From: Streptomyces hydrogenans
Lineage (GTDB): Bacteria; Actinomycetota; Actinomycetes; Streptomycetales; Streptomycetaceae
Length of the DNA stretch: 64,000 nucleotides
NCBI RefSeq assembly: GCF_014656075.1
Contig: NZ_BNBS01000040.1
Location: 1-64,000, forward strand
Direction: 5' to 3'
Shown one piece after another: positions 27,880 through 36,164 of this stretch. The notes below the pieces were generated by a model. It did not search any database. It was not told where the DNA came from and saw only the letters and a program-made list of their open reading frames with translations. A program made the position numbers and the translations under genes. Within the stretch, counting starts at the first letter, position 1. The number at the start of each line of letters is the position of its first letter.

Positions 27880-28884
27880 TCAGGCCCGGGTCGGGGTCTT
27901 CCGGGAGGGGTCCGCGACGGACGCGGTCGCGCGGGAGGGCGCCGGGGTGCGGGAGGAGGCGCGCGTCTGGGTGAGGGCGGCGCCGAGGAGGACGATCGCG
28001 GCGCCCACCGGGGTGTTCCAGGCGAGGTGTTCGCCGAGGAAGGCCACGCCCGCCGCCGTCGCGATCACCGGGATGAAGTACGTGACCATCGACGCCGTCG
28101 TCGGGCCGACCTCCGCGACCACGCCGTACTGGAGCAGCATCGCGTAGCCGGTGCCGAGCGCGCCGAGCGCGATCACCGCCAGCAGCGGAAGGATCTCGAC
28201 CGACTCCGGCAGCGTGGTGAAGAACGGGGTGACGAGGGCGAGCTGCAGGGTGGCCATGCCGACCTGGCCGGTCGCCAGGGAGAGGTGCGAGGCGCCGGTG
28301 CCGCTCAGGGTGCGGCGGACGTAGATCCAGCCGACGGCGTAGCTGAACGAGGCCAGCAGGGCCAGCGCGGTGCCCGTCACGTCGAGGCCCGAGAAGCCCT
28401 GCCACGCGCCGAGGACGGTCAGCACGCCGATGAAGCCGATGCCGAGGCCCGCCGCGCGCACCCGGGTCGGACGGTCCTCCGAGAGCGCCACGAGCGAGAG
28501 GACCATGCCCCACAGGGGTGTCGTCGCGTTGCAGATTCCCGCCAGCGTCGACGGGATCGTCAGCTCCGCGTACGCGAAGAGCGAGAACGGCAGCGCGTTG
28601 AGCAGGAACGCCGCCACCGCCAGGTGGCCCCAGGTGCGCGCCCCCCGCGGCAGCCGGTCCCGCTTCACCAGCAGCGCCGCGGCGAGCACCGCCGTGCCGA
28701 ACAGCAGCCGTCCGAAGGTCACCTGGAAGGGCGCGAAACCGTCCGTGCCGACCTTGATGAAGAGGAAGCTGAAGCCCCAGATCAGGGCCAGCACGCCGAA
28801 GCGGACCCGCCAGTCGAGGAGACGGGCGCGGAAGGACGGGGAGAGGGGTGACGGGGTGGGGGCGGAGGCGGTCGCGTGGCTCAT
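27880..28884 (-). CDS. EamA/DMT family transporter
   Basis: 334 residues with ten helices and two EamA repeats (FGVLALIWGFSFLFIKVG; second from TALALLASFSYAVGWIYVR). The N-terminus has ~25 Ser/Pro-rich residues and the C-terminus a polar tail. It is a plasma-membrane metabolite exporter of unknown substrate. It is divergent from a LysR gene only 73 bp away, a pairing in which LysR regulators usually control the exporter (as LysG does for LysE). The ATG at 28884 is chosen because the earlier frame is not conserved. Confidence 0.88.
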   Translation of the reverse strand: MSHATASAPTPSPLSPSFRARLLDWRVRFGVLALIWGFSFLFIKVGTDGFAPFQVTFGRLLFGTAVLAAALLVKRDRLPRGARTWGHLAVAAFLLNALPFSLFAYAELTIPSTLAGICNATTPLWGMVLSLVALSEDRPTRVRAAGLGIGFIGVLTVLGAWQGFSGLDVTGTALALLASFSYAVGWIYVRRTLSGTGASHLSLATGQVGMATLQLALVTPFFTTLPESVEILPLLAVIALGALGTGYAMLLQYGVVAEVGPTTASMVTYFIPVIATAAGVAFLGEHLAWNTPVGAAIVLLGAALTQTRASSRTPAPSRATASVADPSRKTPTRA

Positions 28885-28957
28885 GTACTCAGAGTGAACG
28901 GCCCAACCTCGTAGAACAAGCGAGATTATGTCGACCCAATCCCTTAGCATTGCTTAC

Positions 28958-29860
28958 ATGTTGAACCTGGAGCGCCTGCGCACCCTCGACGCCGTCGCCC
29001 GCCACGGCTCCGTCAGCGGCGCCGCGGACGGACTGCACGTGACGACCTCCGCCGTCTCCCAGCAGCTGTCCAAGCTGGAGCGGGAGGTGGGTCAGCAGCT
29101 CCTCGCCAAGAACGGGCGCGGGGTGCGGCTCACCGACGCCGGCCTCCTCCTCGCCGAGCACGCCGCCCGGATCCTCTCCCACGTCCAGCTCGCCCAGGCC
29201 GACATCGAGGCCCAGCGCGGCGAGGTCGTCGGCGAGGTCCGGCTCGTCGGCTTCCCGACCGCCGCGCGGGGCCTCTTTCCCGCAGCCCTCGCCGCCCTGC
29301 GCGCCCGCCACCCCGAGCTGCGCGTCCGCACCGCCGAGTACGAGCCCGAGCAGGGGGTGCGGGCGGTGCTGCGCGGCGACGCCGACCTCGCCATCGTCCT
29401 GGACTGGAGCAACCGCCGGTCCCCGGTCCCCGGCGAGCTGGAGCGGGCCCACCTGCTCGACGACTCCGCCGACGTCGCCCTGCCCGCGGGGCACCGGCTC
29501 GCCGGGCGGGAGTCGGTGGACCTGGAGGACTTCGCCGACGAGGACTGGGTGTCCTGGCCGGAGGGCGAGTTCTGCCACGACTGGCTGATGTTCACCCTCC
29601 GCTCCCAGGGCATCGAGCCGCGCATCGCCCATTTCGCGGGCGAGCACCACACCCAGCTCGCGCTCGTCGCCGCCGGACTCGGCGTGTGCGTCACGCCCCG
29701 GCTCGGCCGGCCGCACCCGGAAGGGGTCGTCTGCGTGCCCGTGCGCCAGCAGATGCGCCGGCACATCCACGCCACCTGGCGCACCGACGCCGGCCGCCGC
29801 CCCTCGCTGCGCGCCGTCGTCGAGGCCCTGCGGGAGGCGGGACGGCCGCACACGCGCTGA
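28958..29860 (+). CDS. LysR family transcriptional regulator
   Basis: 300 residues. The N-terminal HTH is MLNLERLRTLDAVARHGSVSGAADGLHVTTSAVSQQLSKLE-like (key helix TSAVSQQLSKLE). A periplasmic-binding-protein-type effector domain follows. Start ATG 28958 puts the HTH at the usual position; ATG 28928 in frame would add 10 residues. AGCA-T-TGCT (28946-28954), immediately before the start, is a possible half of the binding site. It probably controls the divergent exporter. Confidence 0.9.
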   Translation: MLNLERLRTLDAVARHGSVSGAADGLHVTTSAVSQQLSKLEREVGQQLLAKNGRGVRLTDAGLLLAEHAARILSHVQLAQADIEAQRGEVVGEVRLVGFPTAARGLFPAALAALRARHPELRVRTAEYEPEQGVRAVLRGDADLAIVLDWSNRRSPVPGELERAHLLDDSADVALPAGHRLAGRESVDLEDFADEDWVSWPEGEFCHDWLMFTLRSQGIEPRIAHFAGEHHTQLALVAAGLGVCVTPRLGRPHPEGVVCVPVRQQMRRHIHATWRTDAGRRPSLRAVVEALREAGRPHTR

Positions 29861-29906
29861 GCGGGACGGACCGGGGCGGCGCGGACCGGTCGGGCGGGGC
29901 GGGGGC

Positions 29907-30021
29907 GCGTACGGGGTGAGCGGCGCAGGAGCGCGTACGGGCTGTGCGACGCCGCGATGCGTACGAGCTGTGCGGCGCCAGGTCGCGTACGGGCTGTGCG
30001 GCGTCGGGTGCGTACGGGCTA
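29907..30021. repeat. 26-bp tandem repeat, about 4.5 copies
   Basis: GCGTACGGGCTGTGCGGCG-type units start at 29907, 29933, 29959, 29985 and 30010 (periods 26, 26, 26 and 25). Copies two to four are most alike. The array fills the space after the LysR stop and reaches the TAG of the convergent gene. It is not coding. Confidence 0.85.
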
Positions 30022-30486
30022 CAGCGAGGCGAGCTTGCGGAAGTCCCAGGAGGCGATCGCGTCCGGGGTCAGCCGGAGCCAGGCGTGCCGGCCGTCGTGC
30101 GGCATGAGGTCCAGGCCGAAGTTCTTCGCGGCGAAGAGGCGCTCGACCGCGTCGAGCTCGGGGCAGGGCTCGCCCGTGCGCGGCGCCTCGCCGACGAAGA
30201 CGGCCGTCCCCGAGAGCTCCGCCCCGCGCAGCTCGCCGTAGTCCTCGCCGTCGTCCACCAGGACCGAGACCCTGGGGTCCGCCCGCAGTTCGGCCCAGCG
30301 GCGGCTGCGGGTCAGCGAGTAGAGCCAGAGCGAGGTGCCGTCCCACGCGTACCAGAGCGCGCTCAGGTGGGGGCGGCCGTCGGCGGAGACGGTCGCGACC
30401 CGGCAGGTGCGCTGCTCGGCGAGGAAGGAGTCGAGCTCCTCCGGGGTCATCATGATCCGGCGGCCATGGCGCTGTGCGACGGTCAT
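30019..30486 (-). CDS. pyridoxamine 5'-phosphate oxidase/F420-type split-barrel protein
   Basis: 155 residues: FLAEQRTCRVATVSADGRPHLSALWY, LWLYSLTRSRRWAELRADPRVSVLVDDG and WLRLTPDAIASWDF, the short split-barrel fold. Actinobacterial members often bind F420 rather than FMN and reduce diverse substrates, but binding residues alone cannot decide. The start ATG 30486 is after GAAGGG. Its last codon lies inside the 26-bp repeat array. Confidence 0.85.
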   Translation of the reverse strand: MTVAQRHGRRIMMTPEELDSFLAEQRTCRVATVSADGRPHLSALWYAWDGTSLWLYSLTRSRRWAELRADPRVSVLVDDGEDYGELRGAELSGTAVFVGEAPRTGEPCPELDAVERLFAAKNFGLDLMPHDGRHAWLRLTPDAIASWDFRKLASL

Positions 30487-30601
30487 CGTCCGCACCCTTC
30501 TGGATTTCTGATGAGACGTCAGAAATCATGGGGGCGCGCCCGCGCCGGTGCAAGAGGTGGAGGCGGGTGACCGTGGCGTCGGGTGGATGCGAGGGGGAGC
30601 G

Positions 30602-31267
30602 ATGGGTCGCAAGGAAGAACTCGACGAGCGGCTGAGGCCGGACAGTGCGGTGCTCCTGACCGTCGAGTGCCAACAGGGGGTCGTCGGCGCGGACAGCGCC
30701 CTGCCGGAACTCGCGGCCGTCGCCCGGAAGTCGGGTGCGCTGGCCAATGTGGCCCGGTTGGTCGACGCCGCCCACGAGGCCGGCGTGCAGGTCGTGCACG
30801 CCGTCGCCGAGCGGCGTCCCGACGGTCGCGGCTCCAACAGCAACGCGCGCCTCTTCCGGGCCGCGGCACGCCTTCCTGTGCAACAGCACAGCGGCTCCAC
30901 GGCGGTGCGCGTCGCGGAGCCCATCCAGGTGGCCGACGAGGACCTCGTGGTGCGGCGGCTGCACGGCCTGTCCCCGCTGGCCGGCACGGACGTCGACGCG
31001 CTGCTGCGCAACCTCGGCTGCCGGACGCTGATCGTCACCGGCGTCTCCGCCAATGTGGCCGTGCCCAATGCGGTCTTCGACGCGGTGAACCTCGGCTACA
31101 GCGTGGTGGTGCCCCAGGACGCCATCGCGGGGGTGCCGGCCGACTACACCCCCGCGATGATCCGCAACACCCTCGCCCTCGTCGCCACCATCGCGACCAC
31201 CGACGACCTCCTCGCGGCCTGGAAGGCGCCGAGGCGTCCCGCCGTCGGACGGGGGCAGGCCGGCTGA
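30602..31267 (+). CDS. isochorismatase-fold protein lacking the catalytic triad
   Basis: 221 residues with the cysteine-hydrolase fold, but all three catalytic positions are changed by alignment to family motifs. The Asp of the first strand is E22 (LLTVECQ), the Lys is R119 (DLVVRRL) and the Cys is A153 (GVSANVAVPNAV). C140 is not at the catalytic position. The fold and the length are intact, so it is probably not a decaying gene; it may bind a ligand or partner, as EntB-type proteins use other roles. ATG 30602 follows GAGGGGGAG. Confidence 0.8.
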   Translation: MGRKEELDERLRPDSAVLLTVECQQGVVGADSALPELAAVARKSGALANVARLVDAAHEAGVQVVHAVAERRPDGRGSNSNARLFRAAARLPVQQHSGSTAVRVAEPIQVADEDLVVRRLHGLSPLAGTDVDALLRNLGCRTLIVTGVSANVAVPNAVFDAVNLGYSVVVPQDAIAGVPADYTPAMIRNTLALVATIATTDDLLAAWKAPRRPAVGRGQAG

Positions 31268-31290
31268 GCCGGCCTGCCCCCGTCCGACGG
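31242..31290. terminator. 23-bp perfect hairpin with the stop codon as loop
   Basis: CCGTCGGACGGGGGCAGG... at 31242-31264 pairs perfectly with 31268-31290; the three-base loop TGA is the stop codon of the preceding gene. It can act in both directions, ending this gene and the convergent Rieske gene. Confidence 0.85.
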
Positions 31291-31364
31291 GGCGGGGCCG
31301 GGTGCGAGGGCCGCCCAGGGGGCCAGGTGTCTGGGTGCCCAGGTGGCCGTGCTCGGGTGGCCGG

Positions 31365-31781
31365 TCAGCCGAAGGAGATCTCCTCGCCCTTCACCTCGAT
31401 CGGCTCCGGCGGCAGCGGCGACGTCGCCGGGCCGGACTTCACGCTGCCGTCCGAGATGTCGAACCGGCTCTGATGGCACGGGCAGACGATCGTGCCGTCC
31501 TTCACCTCGCTCACCGCACACCCCGCGTGGGTGCACTTCGAGGAGAACGCCTTGTACTCCCCGGCCTTGGGCTGGGTGATGACGACTCCCTTGCTGGCCA
31601 GCACCTTGCCGCCGCCCACCGGGATGTCCCCGGTCTTCGCCAGCGGTCCCTCCGGCACGCCGTCCGCTCCTCCGGTGCCGGTGTCCCCCTCCGCGTTCGA
31701 GCCGCCGCAGGCGGCCAGTGCCGCCGCCGCGAGCCCCGCCCCGCCGGCCGCCACCACGGTCCGCCGTGCCACTCCGCTCAT
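31365..31781 (-). CDS. Rieske [2Fe-2S] protein, Tat/lipoprotein signal
   Basis: 138 residues. The signal has the twin-arginine VARRTVVAAGG and a lipobox-like LAAC, so it is probably exported by Tat and lipid-anchored outside the membrane. The cluster-binding motifs are CTHAGC and CPCHQS, giving C-x-H and C-x2-H ligands and a disulfide pair. It is not the ~400-residue QcrA of the respiratory complex; the partner is unknown. ATG 31781 is after GAGAGGGG. An AraC regulator gene is divergent. Confidence 0.88.
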   Translation of the reverse strand: MSGVARRTVVAAGGAGLAAAALAACGGSNAEGDTGTGGADGVPEGPLAKTGDIPVGGGKVLASKGVVITQPKAGEYKAFSSKCTHAGCAVSEVKDGTIVCPCHQSRFDISDGSVKSGPATSPLPPEPIEVKGEEISFG

Positions 31782-31899
31782 GCCTGCCCCTCTCGATGCG
31801 CCTCTGGCGTGTTCCGGGAGCGACGGTAGACGGAGTTCCTGTGACGTACGCCCTGTTCGGCACAGACTCCCTCCAACCGCCTTACAGTTCGCATTAGAG

Positions 31900-31915
31900 T
31901 GTCCGAACCTGGACA
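31900..31915. promoter_or_regulatory. inverted repeat in the Rieske/AraC divergent region
   Basis: TGTCC-N6-GGACA at 31900-31915 lies 40 bp before the AraC start, next to a TTACAG and CATTAG-containing stretch that may be a promoter. It is a candidate operator only. Confidence 0.35.
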
Positions 31916-31954
31916 TCCGGCAGGTGAAGTGTCAAGCGCGCGGGGGTGGCGGGG

Positions 31955-33157
31955 ATGCGGACGGGGTCGGTCAGCGCCCATCACGTACGGGCCGTGGTGC
32001 TGGGCGCCCAGCGCCGTGGGGTCGCCGTGGGACCGCTGCTCGCACGCGCCGGACTGCCGTCCGAACTCCTCACCGGCGTCATGTCACCCACTGGCGTCAC
32101 ACCATCCACCGGCGCCGCAGGACTCACCCCTTCCGGGGCGAGCGGCCCGGAGCGGGTGCCCTCCGCGCGGTTCGGGAGGCTCGTCCGGATGCTCTGGGCG
32201 GCCCTCGACGACGAGCTGATCGGCTTCGGTGGAGCGCCCACCAAGGTCGGAACCTTCGCGATGATGGGCCATCTCGTCGTCCACGGCAGCCGCGACCTGC
32301 GCGAGGCCCTGCACCGCGCCCGGACCTTCTACTCCCTCTTCCCCGGCGGCCCGAGCTTCCGGCTCGTCGAACCGGCCGCGCCCGCCGGGGAGCGCGAGGG
32401 CCCCGACGAGGCCCGGTTGGAGTTCGACGTCTCGGGATACGACGACCCCCTGCACTTCGGGGTCGAGGCCACCCTCCTCGTCGCCCACCGCTTCGCCGGC
32501 TGGCTCGTCCGCCGCCGGATCGGGCTGCGCCGGGTCGAGTTCGCCCACCCCGAGCCCCCGCACGCCGCCGAGTACGCCCTGCTGTTCGGCGCGCCCTGCG
32601 TCTTCGGCGCCGGGCGCACCGCCGCCGTCTTCGACCGCGCCGACCTCGACGAGCCCGTCCTGCGGGACGCGGACGCCCTCAAGGGCTTCCTCCGTCGCGC
32701 CCCCGACGACGTCCTCGTCTGTGCGGAGTGGGGGAGCACCGCCACCGGCCGGGTGCGCCACCTCATCGGGCGGGCGCTGCCCGCCGGGCCCGTGCCCACG
32801 CCGGAGGAGCTGGCCGAGCGGCTCTCGGTCAGCCCGCAGACCCTCCGCCGGCAACTGGCCGCCGAGGGCACCACGTACCAGCGGCTGCGCGACCAGGTGC
32901 GGCGGGACCACGCCATCGCGGAGCTGACCGCGGGCCGGGTCTCGATCGAGCGCCTCTCCCGGCGGCTCGGCTTCTCCGAACCCAGCGCCTTCCACCGCGC
33001 GTTCCGCCGCTGGACCGGCGAGACCCCGCGCGCCTACCAGGTCCGCGACCGGGACGCCGCACGCGCACCCGGAGCGGCGGGCGAGGCCGGGGCCGGGCCC
33101 GTACCCCTGCGCGTACCCGGAGCGGCGCCCTTGTTGACGCGCGGTCAACAAGGCTGA
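31955..33157 (+). CDS. AraC family transcriptional regulator (AraC-arabinose-binding-N type)
   Basis: 400 residues. The N-terminal ~220 residues resemble the ligand-binding half of OruR/ArgR-like AraC proteins. The C-terminal double HTH is at about residues 275-360 (LAERLSVSPQTLRRQLAAEG, then IERLSRRLGFSEPSAFHRAFRRW). A disordered Ala/Pro-rich tail follows. ATG 31955 was preferred because GGGGGTGG is 5 bp upstream; GTG 31946 is an alternative. Effector and targets are unknown, though the divergent Rieske gene is a candidate. Confidence 0.82.
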   Translation: MRTGSVSAHHVRAVVLGAQRRGVAVGPLLARAGLPSELLTGVMSPTGVTPSTGAAGLTPSGASGPERVPSARFGRLVRMLWAALDDELIGFGGAPTKVGTFAMMGHLVVHGSRDLREALHRARTFYSLFPGGPSFRLVEPAAPAGEREGPDEARLEFDVSGYDDPLHFGVEATLLVAHRFAGWLVRRRIGLRRVEFAHPEPPHAAEYALLFGAPCVFGAGRTAAVFDRADLDEPVLRDADALKGFLRRAPDDVLVCAEWGSTATGRVRHLIGRALPAGPVPTPEELAERLSVSPQTLRRQLAAEGTTYQRLRDQVRRDHAIAELTAGRVSIERLSRRLGFSEPSAFHRAFRRWTGETPRAYQVRDRDAARAPGAAGEAGAGPVPLRVPGAAPLLTRGQQG

Positions 33158-33272
33158 GCGGTACGGTCACAGTCGCCGTCCGCCCCCCGGCCTACCGTCC
33201 CGCCATGACCGAATTCGACCGGTCCGGGGCCGTACCGCACCCCGGCCGCAGGAGCCGCCGAAGGGGCCGCCG

Positions 33273-33884
33273 ATGAGGGCGGGCCGAGTCCTCGGCGCCG
33301 TCCTGGGGACCGGTGTCCTGCTCGTCCTGCTCGCGGGAGTGGCCGTCACCGCCCTGGGCGTCCGGGTCGACGGGTCCAGCATGGACCCGACCCTGCGCCC
33401 GGGCGACCGGATCCTCGTCTCGCCGGGCTCGGAGGGGCGGGTGCACCGCTTCGACGTCGTCCTGCTGCGCGGCGGCCGGCAGGACTCCCTCATGGTGAAA
33501 CGCGTGATCGGAGTGCCGGGCGACCGGGTGGCGATCGTGTCGACCGCCGAGGAGCCCTTCCGGGTCCTGCTCCAGGAGGGCGGCACGGGACCCGTCCGGC
33601 AGGTGGTCGCGTCCCAGTGGACCGGGCGGGCCCTGCGCGCGGGCGCGTGCTGCTCGGCGGAGGGCACCCGCTCGGGGAGCGCGGAACTGCGGACCGTGCC
33701 TGAGGGCGGCTTCTTCTACCTGGGCGACAACCCCGACCTGTCCGACGACTCCCGGCAGTACGGCTGGGGCGCGATCGACCGGGTCGAGGGGCGGGTCGGG
33801 CTGCGGGCCTACCCCGTCTCCACCGCGCCGGGACTCGGCAACCGGCCCGTACTGGAGGAGTACGCGGGGCCCCGGCCGCCGTAG
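33273..33884 (+). CDS. type I signal peptidase (S26 family)
   Basis: 203 residues. One N-terminal transmembrane helix (residues 7-29) is followed by the catalytic Ser in GSSMDPTLRPGD and the Lys in MVKRVIGVPGD. The GDNPDLSDDSRQYG box closes the active site outside the membrane. It is shorter than the main LepB proteins. A 23-codon frame (33205-33276, MTEFDRSG...) overlaps its start by ATGA. The ATG at 33273 is supported by homology of the TM segment. Confidence 0.9.
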   Translation: MRAGRVLGAVLGTGVLLVLLAGVAVTALGVRVDGSSMDPTLRPGDRILVSPGSEGRVHRFDVVLLRGGRQDSLMVKRVIGVPGDRVAIVSTAEEPFRVLLQEGGTGPVRQVVASQWTGRALRAGACCSAEGTRSGSAELRTVPEGGFFYLGDNPDLSDDSRQYGWGAIDRVEGRVGLRAYPVSTAPGLGNRPVLEEYAGPRPP

Positions 33885-33928
33885 GAGGCGCGGCCCGCCG
33901 TCCACGGCCCCGCGGGGGCGGGGCCCGG

Positions 33929-34546
33929 TCAGGCGCGGGCCGCGGCGGCCGGGAGCCGTTCGTGGCCGGTGCTCAGGGCGACGCGTACCGCAGTGTCGGC
34001 GATGCGGCGGGCCGACTCCTCCGGCGACGCGGTGGCCTGGACGACGTGACTCGCCGTCAGGCGGACCGCCGTGTCCACCGCGAGTTCGCGGGCGACCGGG
34101 TCGATCGAGGGCCAGGTCTCCGCCACGTACGTCCCGGCCATCGTCGTCGCCAGGTCGAAGGCGGCGGCCGACCGGGTCGTCAGATAGGGGAGGAGGCCGC
34201 CCTCGCCGGTGCTCGTCAGCATCGCCCTGATCAGGGGATTGCGGCCGGCCAGCGTCAGCGTGAAACCGACGGCCGCCTCCACGGCGGCGCGGAGGTCGTC
34301 CGGATGTGCGTCCAGCCCCTGCTGGATGCCGACCAGGCAGCGCTCCAGCTCGCGCCGGAACAGCGCCTCGCCGACCGCCTCCTTGGAGGAGAACTCGGAG
34401 TACAGCGTCTGCCGGCTGACGCCCACGTCGCCGGCCAGGTGCGCCATGCGCAGCTTGTCGAATCCGTGCCGCGCGACGCGCTCGAAGGCGGCGTCCAGCA
34501 GGCGTTCGCGCAGCAGTGTCCGGACCGTCTCCCTGAAGCGTGCCAT
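33929..34546 (-). CDS. TetR family transcriptional regulator
   Basis: 205 residues with an N-terminal HTH (ERLLDAAFERVARHGFDKLRM, then AGDVGVSRQTLYSEFSSKE) and an all-helical ligand domain (LTLAGRNPLIRAMLTS). It is divergent from the DUF6230/DUF6114 operon with a 211-bp gap that contains operator-like repeats, so that operon is the likely target. The ligand is unknown. Confidence 0.88.
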   Translation of the reverse strand: MARFRETVRTLLRERLLDAAFERVARHGFDKLRMAHLAGDVGVSRQTLYSEFSSKEAVGEALFRRELERCLVGIQQGLDAHPDDLRAAVEAAVGFTLTLAGRNPLIRAMLTSTGEGGLLPYLTTRSAAAFDLATTMAGTYVAETWPSIDPVARELAVDTAVRLTASHVVQATASPEESARRIADTAVRVALSTGHERLPAAAARA

Positions 34547-34610
34547 CGCGCCAGCGTAGAGCAGCGCCCGTGACCCCTCGGCGCCGTGACAAATCCACAG
34601 AGCCTGTCCG

Positions 34611-34645
34611 CACTATTGACACAACTTCTCATAGTGTCCAATTCT
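34611..34645 (+). promoter_or_regulatory. promoter and operator before the DUF6230/DUF6114 operon
   Basis: A perfect consensus -35 TTGACA (34616-34621) with AATTCT (34640-34645), spacing 18. The inverted repeat CACTAT (34611-34616)...ATAGTG (34631-34636) straddles it, and ATTGACAC/GTGTCCAAT forms a second, overlapping imperfect repeat. This is a likely TetR operator that would block the polymerase. Confidence 0.6.
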
Positions 34646-34757
34646 CGAACAGGCAGCCGCTGAGTGTCCGTCGTCCTCGGCCTCCGGCCCCGGACGTACG
34701 GCTGTCCCTCATCCCCACCCCGCGCCACCCGCGCGGACCGACGGTTGGAGAACCCTC

Positions 34758-35438
34758 ATGCAGAACGAGCCCAGAGGCGTCACCCGCTGGCGCAGATCGG
34801 CCTTCCTCGCGGTCCCCGCCGGTGCGGCGGTCGCGGCCATGGCCACCGCGATGGTCCAGGGCGCCCTCGCGGCGAACCTGTCCCTGACCAGCGTGCCGTT
34901 CACCCTCAGCTCCAAGACGGTGGCGGCCCCGCAGGGCATCGGCGCGGTCATGCACACCATCGACGCCGGCGGGGCCAAGGGCGCCGCGCAGGTCGGCATC
35001 GCCAAGGCCGGCCTCGACGGGATCTGCGTCCACGCCACCCAGTCGGTCAACCTCCCGGTGGTCGGCAGCCTCGGGACCTGGTCGCTCAACATCTCCTCGC
35101 CCGCGGCCCAGACCCCGCTCACCAGCGACCAGCTGGTCGCCGGCGCCGGGCTCCAGGCCAACAAGCTCATCCTCGACGCGCAGGCGCTCAAGGCGGCGAC
35201 CGCCACCCTGAACGCCAGCGACGCCACCCCGAACGTCATCGGCGCCGCGGCCGACGGCGACGGCATCAAGGCCACCGGCATCAAGGACGGTGCCGCGGGC
35301 CAGTTCGGCCTCGACGCCACCGGTGGCCGCACCGACATCAGCAACCTGAACGCCGACGCGAACGGTGCCACGATCGCCGGAGCCATCACGCTGCCGGACC
35401 TCGCGATCGCCATCAAGCACGGCGACTCGGGCTGCTGA
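34758..35438 (+). CDS. DUF6230 family secreted protein (first copy)
   Basis: 226 residues. N-terminal: GVTRWRRSAFLAVPAGAAVAAMATAM is a charged-hydrophobic signal ending in GALA-AN, a plausible AxA cleavage site. The mature part is beta-rich and polar, with two cysteines: one in LDGICVH and one at the very C-terminus (DSGC). Related Streptomyces genes are sometimes labelled cholesterol esterase; I see no catalytic motif and give no function. It is the first gene of the operon and probably controlled by the divergent TetR gene. The start fits AGAACCCTC poorly, so translation initiation is not obvious. Confidence 0.82.
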   Translation: MQNEPRGVTRWRRSAFLAVPAGAAVAAMATAMVQGALAANLSLTSVPFTLSSKTVAAPQGIGAVMHTIDAGGAKGAAQVGIAKAGLDGICVHATQSVNLPVVGSLGTWSLNISSPAAQTPLTSDQLVAGAGLQANKLILDAQALKAATATLNASDATPNVIGAAADGDGIKATGIKDGAAGQFGLDATGGRTDISNLNADANGATIAGAITLPDLAIAIKHGDSGC

Positions 35439-35579
35439 CACCCCCTCCGCACCACATGAGCACCAGGCACCACCGCACCACCGCACGACCCGGACCGGGA
35501 CGGCGCGCCACCGCGGGGCGCGCCGCCCCGGGACCGACCGTCCGTCCCACCCCCTCCCCGACGCCGCTGCGAGGCCCCC

Positions 35580-36164
35580 GTGACGACCACCGACCCGCCC
35601 GTGCCCGACCCCGAGACGACCGGTATCGAGACGACCGGTATCGATGCTCGCGGCGTCGAGGCGACCGGCGCTGATGCTCGCGGCATCGAAACGACCCGAA
35701 TCGACGCGCCGCCACTCTCCGCCCTGGCCCGTGGCCGCCGTTCCTTCCGCCGCTGGCGGCGCACCCGGCCGTTCTGGGCCGCGCTGTGGATCGCCCTCGG
35801 CGGCTTCGTGATCTTCTTCCTGCCGATGGCCCCGCTGGGCAAGATCCTCCAGGTCGGCGTCGGCGGCATCGCCGGCATGGCGGGCGGCGTCGTCATCATG
35901 GCGATGGCCCTGCTCGTCCTCGCCCTGCCCAGCCAGCGGCACACCGCCGGAACGATCGCCGTCATCGCCGGCGTGGCCTCCTTCCCCCTCTCCAACCTCG
36001 GCGGCCTCTTCGTCGGCATGGCCCTCTCGGTCCTGGGCGGCGCCATGGCCTTCGGCTGGCTGCCCGAGAAGCCCGCCAAGCGGCGCGGCGGCCTCCTGCG
36101 CCGCGGCCGCGCCACCGACGGGACCCCCGTGTCCCCCGCATCCGTTGGGAGCGGCTCCGCATGA
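35580..36164 (+). CDS. DUF6114 membrane protein (first copy)
   Basis: 194 residues. The Asp/Thr/Gly-rich N-terminus has repeats of TGI-x2-TGID. The RRTRPFWAALWIALGGFVIFF motif starts four transmembrane helices, and a basic tail follows (PAKRRGGLLRR). The same RTRPFW motif appears in the second copy. GTG 35580, with GAGG upstream. It pairs with the preceding DUF6230 gene and ends by overlapping the next (ATGA). Function unknown. Confidence 0.82.
   Translation: MTTTDPPVPDPETTGIETTGIDARGVEATGADARGIETTRIDAPPLSALARGRRSFRRWRRTRPFWAALWIALGGFVIFFLPMAPLGKILQVGVGGIAGMAGGVVIMAMALLVLALPSQRHTAGTIAVIAGVASFPLSNLGGLFVGMALSVLGGAMAFGWLPEKPAKRRGGLLRRGRATDGTPVSPASVGSGSA

Noticed and set aside
29907..30021. CRISPR-like array
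   Set aside because: Units are contiguous with no unique spacers and no cas genes nearby; it is a plain tandem repeat.
33205..33276. 23-codon ORF (MTEFDRSGAV...) overlapping the signal peptidase start
   Set aside because: It has no convincing ribosome site and an Arg-rich random composition. It might couple translation, but evidence is too thin for a feature.
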